From the NCBI GenBank assembly GCA_023213395.1, contig CM041465.1:159161741-159225740 (forward strand): a stretch of 64,000 nucleotides of DNA, read 5' to 3'. This document shows, piece by piece, positions 61,640 through 64,000 of the stretch; the first letter of the stretch is position 1; each line of letters opens with the position of its first letter. The position numbers and the translations under genes are program-made. The notes below the pieces were generated by a model. The model worked only from the letters and a program-made list of their open reading frames with translations, did not search any database and was not told the origin of the DNA. This stretch comes from Cycas panzhihuaensis (Eukaryota > Cycadophyta).

Positions 61640-64000
61640 TATCCTTGTCAATACATCCTTCCTGAAGGATAACATTAGTGAGTCCAAGTCCAGTATACAT
61701 CTTTGTGAATTGATCTTTAGTGAGAGGATTAGTAAACATATCCACAAGCTAGAATTTACTTAGTTAGTAGTCAACATATAGCTTCCTTATTTTGATATGT
61801 TCACAGATATAATGGTGTTGAATCTTAATGTGCTTCGTACATGTATGAAACTCTAGATTCCTTGATAGGTAAATGGTACTTTGATTATTAACAAAGATAA
61901 CCAGGTATTTATTTGAAACTCTGGAAAACTCCAAAAGACCTTGCAACCATACGAATTCCTTTGCACCGCACTGAGTCCCTGATATTCTACCTCTGTAGAA
62001 GATAACGCCATTGTCTATTATTTCTTTGACTGCCATGAAATAAATCCAATGCCAACACCAAACAGATATCCAATAGTGGACTTTCAATCATTAGAATCTC
62101 CTCCCTAATCAACACCCATGTAACCATGCAACTGTATCTCTTCACCTCAATGGTATTCAAGACTAAGATTGATTGTCCCTTTTAAATACTTTAGAATCTG
62201 CTTTGTAGCAACCAAATGAAGTTCTTGAGGATTTTGCATGTAGTGGGAAACTAACCTGATAGCGTATGCGATATCAGGTCTGGTATGAGTTAAATAGATT
62301 AGACTCCTTACCAACTAGCAATACTTTGTGGTATCTATAGAGGGCTTGGCCATATCCTTCTGCAACTTAGCACCTTTTACATATGGTGTTGTAACTAGTT
62401 TACAATTATGCATTCTAAATTTCTCCAATAAGTTCTTCATATACTGTGACTATAACAACATGATCTTATCATCCATCTACCTGACCTACATGCCTAAGAA
62501 GTAGTGAAGTCTCCCAAGGTTTATCATGTTAAATGAAGCTCCTAGATTGGATTTGACTTTAGCAATAGCCTTGCCATAGTTACCGTTGATGACCAAATCA
62601 TCCACATACACCACATAAGCAACTATTAAAGTCCCTCTTCTCTTCACATACAGATTCAGGTTGAGTTTTAAAATCTCGAAACCTTCATCTTTGAACTTCC
62701 CATCAATCTTTACATACCAAGCATGAGGTGCTTGTTTTAGGCCCTAGATTGACTTCTTTAGATGACAAACAAGGTGATCATAGCTATCCTTAATGAATCC
62801 TAGAGGCTATGACATATATATCTCCTCCTTTAGATCTCCATTAAGGAATGCAGACTTTACATCCATCTGATGTAACTCCTAACCGTAAGTTGCTACTAAG
62901 GAAATGAGCAAATGGACCATTGCCATTCTAGAGACTAGTGCAAATGTCTCCTAATAGTCAATTTCTTCTTTTTGCTTAAATCCTTATGCAATAAGTCTGG
63001 CCTTAAACTTGTCCACCTCTCGATTAGAGTGAAACTTTATCTTGTAGACCCACTTGTATCCTTTAAGATTCTTCATCATAGGTAATGGAACTAAATCCCA
63101 TGTGTCATTCTTTAATAGAGAACTATACTCCTCCTCCATTATATCTCTCTATCTTGGATCTCCTTTTACTTCATCGAATGAATTAGGATCACTGTAGTCA
63201 TCAGTGTCTACCATTAGAGTTTGACTAGTATGTTGACTTCGTATTCTTTGATCATCAATTAAGGTATGCATTGCCATATTAGAATCTTCTAGAGTTTTCC
63301 TTTCCCGTAAAGTTATTGAAGGACATTTTGTTATAGGTACTTCAACTCACAATGGATCCTCACTATTATTACTCATCCCAGTTGATCCTACTTCCTCAAG
63401 TGTTCCAGTGATTGGCTCATTGTCCTCTTTACTTGATGAATATGGGAATGGGAGAAAGAGGGGGGGGGGAGGGATAAAAAGGTCCTCTGATGATCTGTCA
63501 GCATGATATATCAATGTCTCAACAAATTTTACATCCTAATTAACCATAATCTTCTTCCCTTATGGATCCCATAGTCTTTAGGCTTTATTCTTAGTGAAAT
63601 ATCCCATGAATATGTACTTTAGAATTTTTTGATCCAACTTCTTATGAGTATCATCTGGGATGTGGGCATATGCAATACACCCAAATGTTCTTAAATGGCT
63701 AATGAATGGTCCCTATTTCTTCAAGGGTTATACTACAAGCTGCTTGAGTGGGTGCCCAATTCAAAATATAAACAACAGTCACCACAACTTCTACCCAAAA
63801 CTTTGGTGGTAGGATTTTAGTGTGTACTATACACCTTGCCATCTCTATCATGGTACATTTTTCTCTTTTAGTAACTCCATTCTATTATAGGGTATACAGG
63901 GTTATAAATTCTCACTTTATACCATGATTACGATAGAACTAATTGAATGCATGGTTGTCGTATTCCTTGCTCTTATTACTTCTTAATGACTTTATTTCCT
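61640..64000 (-). pseudogene. copia H pol pseudogene: integrase to RNase H
   Basis: Minus strand, high to low: integrase remnants (63550-64000, for example the 'LGVLHMPTSQMI' end of the core), an acidic linker with a G/A-rich run (63449-63472), RT with the catalytic 'VYVDDLVINGN' (about 62588-62620), 'LGRLHYFLGM' and 'LIYLTHTRPDIAYAIRLVSHYM' split over 62240-62310, and RNase H with 'GISWQSKK'-like, 'VEYQGLSA' and 'VNNQSTIYLSRNLEFH' (61845-61900), ending near 61650 with 'LGLTNVILQEG'. Broken by stops and frameshifts. Confidence 0.87.
63449..63474. repeat. G/A-rich low-complexity tract in copia H
   Basis: GAGAAAGAGGGGGGGGGAGGG; lies in the integrase-RT linker, the same relative place as the 19-G run of copia B. 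Confidence 0.8.

Larger units (their letters stand above)
61187..64000 (-). mobile_element. Ty1/copia element H, 3' part; continues past the right edge
   Basis: 3' LTR (61187-61556), polypurine tract and pol from RNase H to integrase on the minus strand. Inserted in element G: homology between G and F stops at 61186. The 5' half is off-window so the TSD (expected TTGAG) cannot be checked. Confidence 0.88.

Overview
The window is a gene-free stretch of plant nuclear DNA built almost entirely from nested, mostly dead retrotransposons. The diagnostic plant features are many LTRs followed by a primer-binding site (PBS) for initiator tRNA-Met (TGGTATCAGAGC), Ty1/copia and Ty3/gypsy gag-pol remnants, an L1-type LINE with a C-terminal RNase H, and TRIM and LARD non-autonomous elements. 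Most of it is AT-rich and decayed by C-to-T changes, so a large, slowly purging genome such as a gymnosperm is plausible, but the sequence does not prove it. I found no host gene, tRNA, rRNA or CRISPR array.

Layout. 1-5027: copia A (minus), a family member of copia B, running off the left edge. 5028-9222: unassigned AT-rich DNA. 9228-13487: LARD F, complete with LTRs, PBS, PPT and 5-bp TSD but no coding domain. 13493-15819: unassigned pyrimidine-rich DNA. 15820-26309: gypsy-like element E (minus) with about 1.8-kb LTRs and only a gag; its left LTR holds small LTR element K (17395-19109), and its interior holds a 5'-truncated LINE (19379-21975). 26310-29313 and 53350-54020: the two halves of an old gypsy element J (minus), split by copia C.

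Copia C (29319-53344, plus) has matching 648/650-bp LTRs and an exact ATAAG target duplication. Its 24-kb footprint is about 5.4 kb of Tnt1-like element plus two insertions: D, a GC-rich gypsy element (31512-42431, minus) with 2.5-kb LTRs, inside the integrase core, and copia B (43317-50984, plus) between integrase and RT. B is flanked by an 81-bp duplication of C instead of the usual 5 bp. D kept gag, protease, the integrase tail and a trailing RNase H but lost RT and the integrase core.

Right end. 54290-58638: copia I (minus). 59131-61186: element G, a relative of LARD F, carrying a 567-bp palindromic head-to-head dimer of a 65-bp-LTR TRIM with a 5-bp TSD; the empty site is preserved in F. 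61187-64000: copia H (minus), inserted in G and running off the right edge. Relative ages read from the nesting: J is older than C, C is older than B and D; E is older than K and the LINE; G is older than the TRIM dimer and H.
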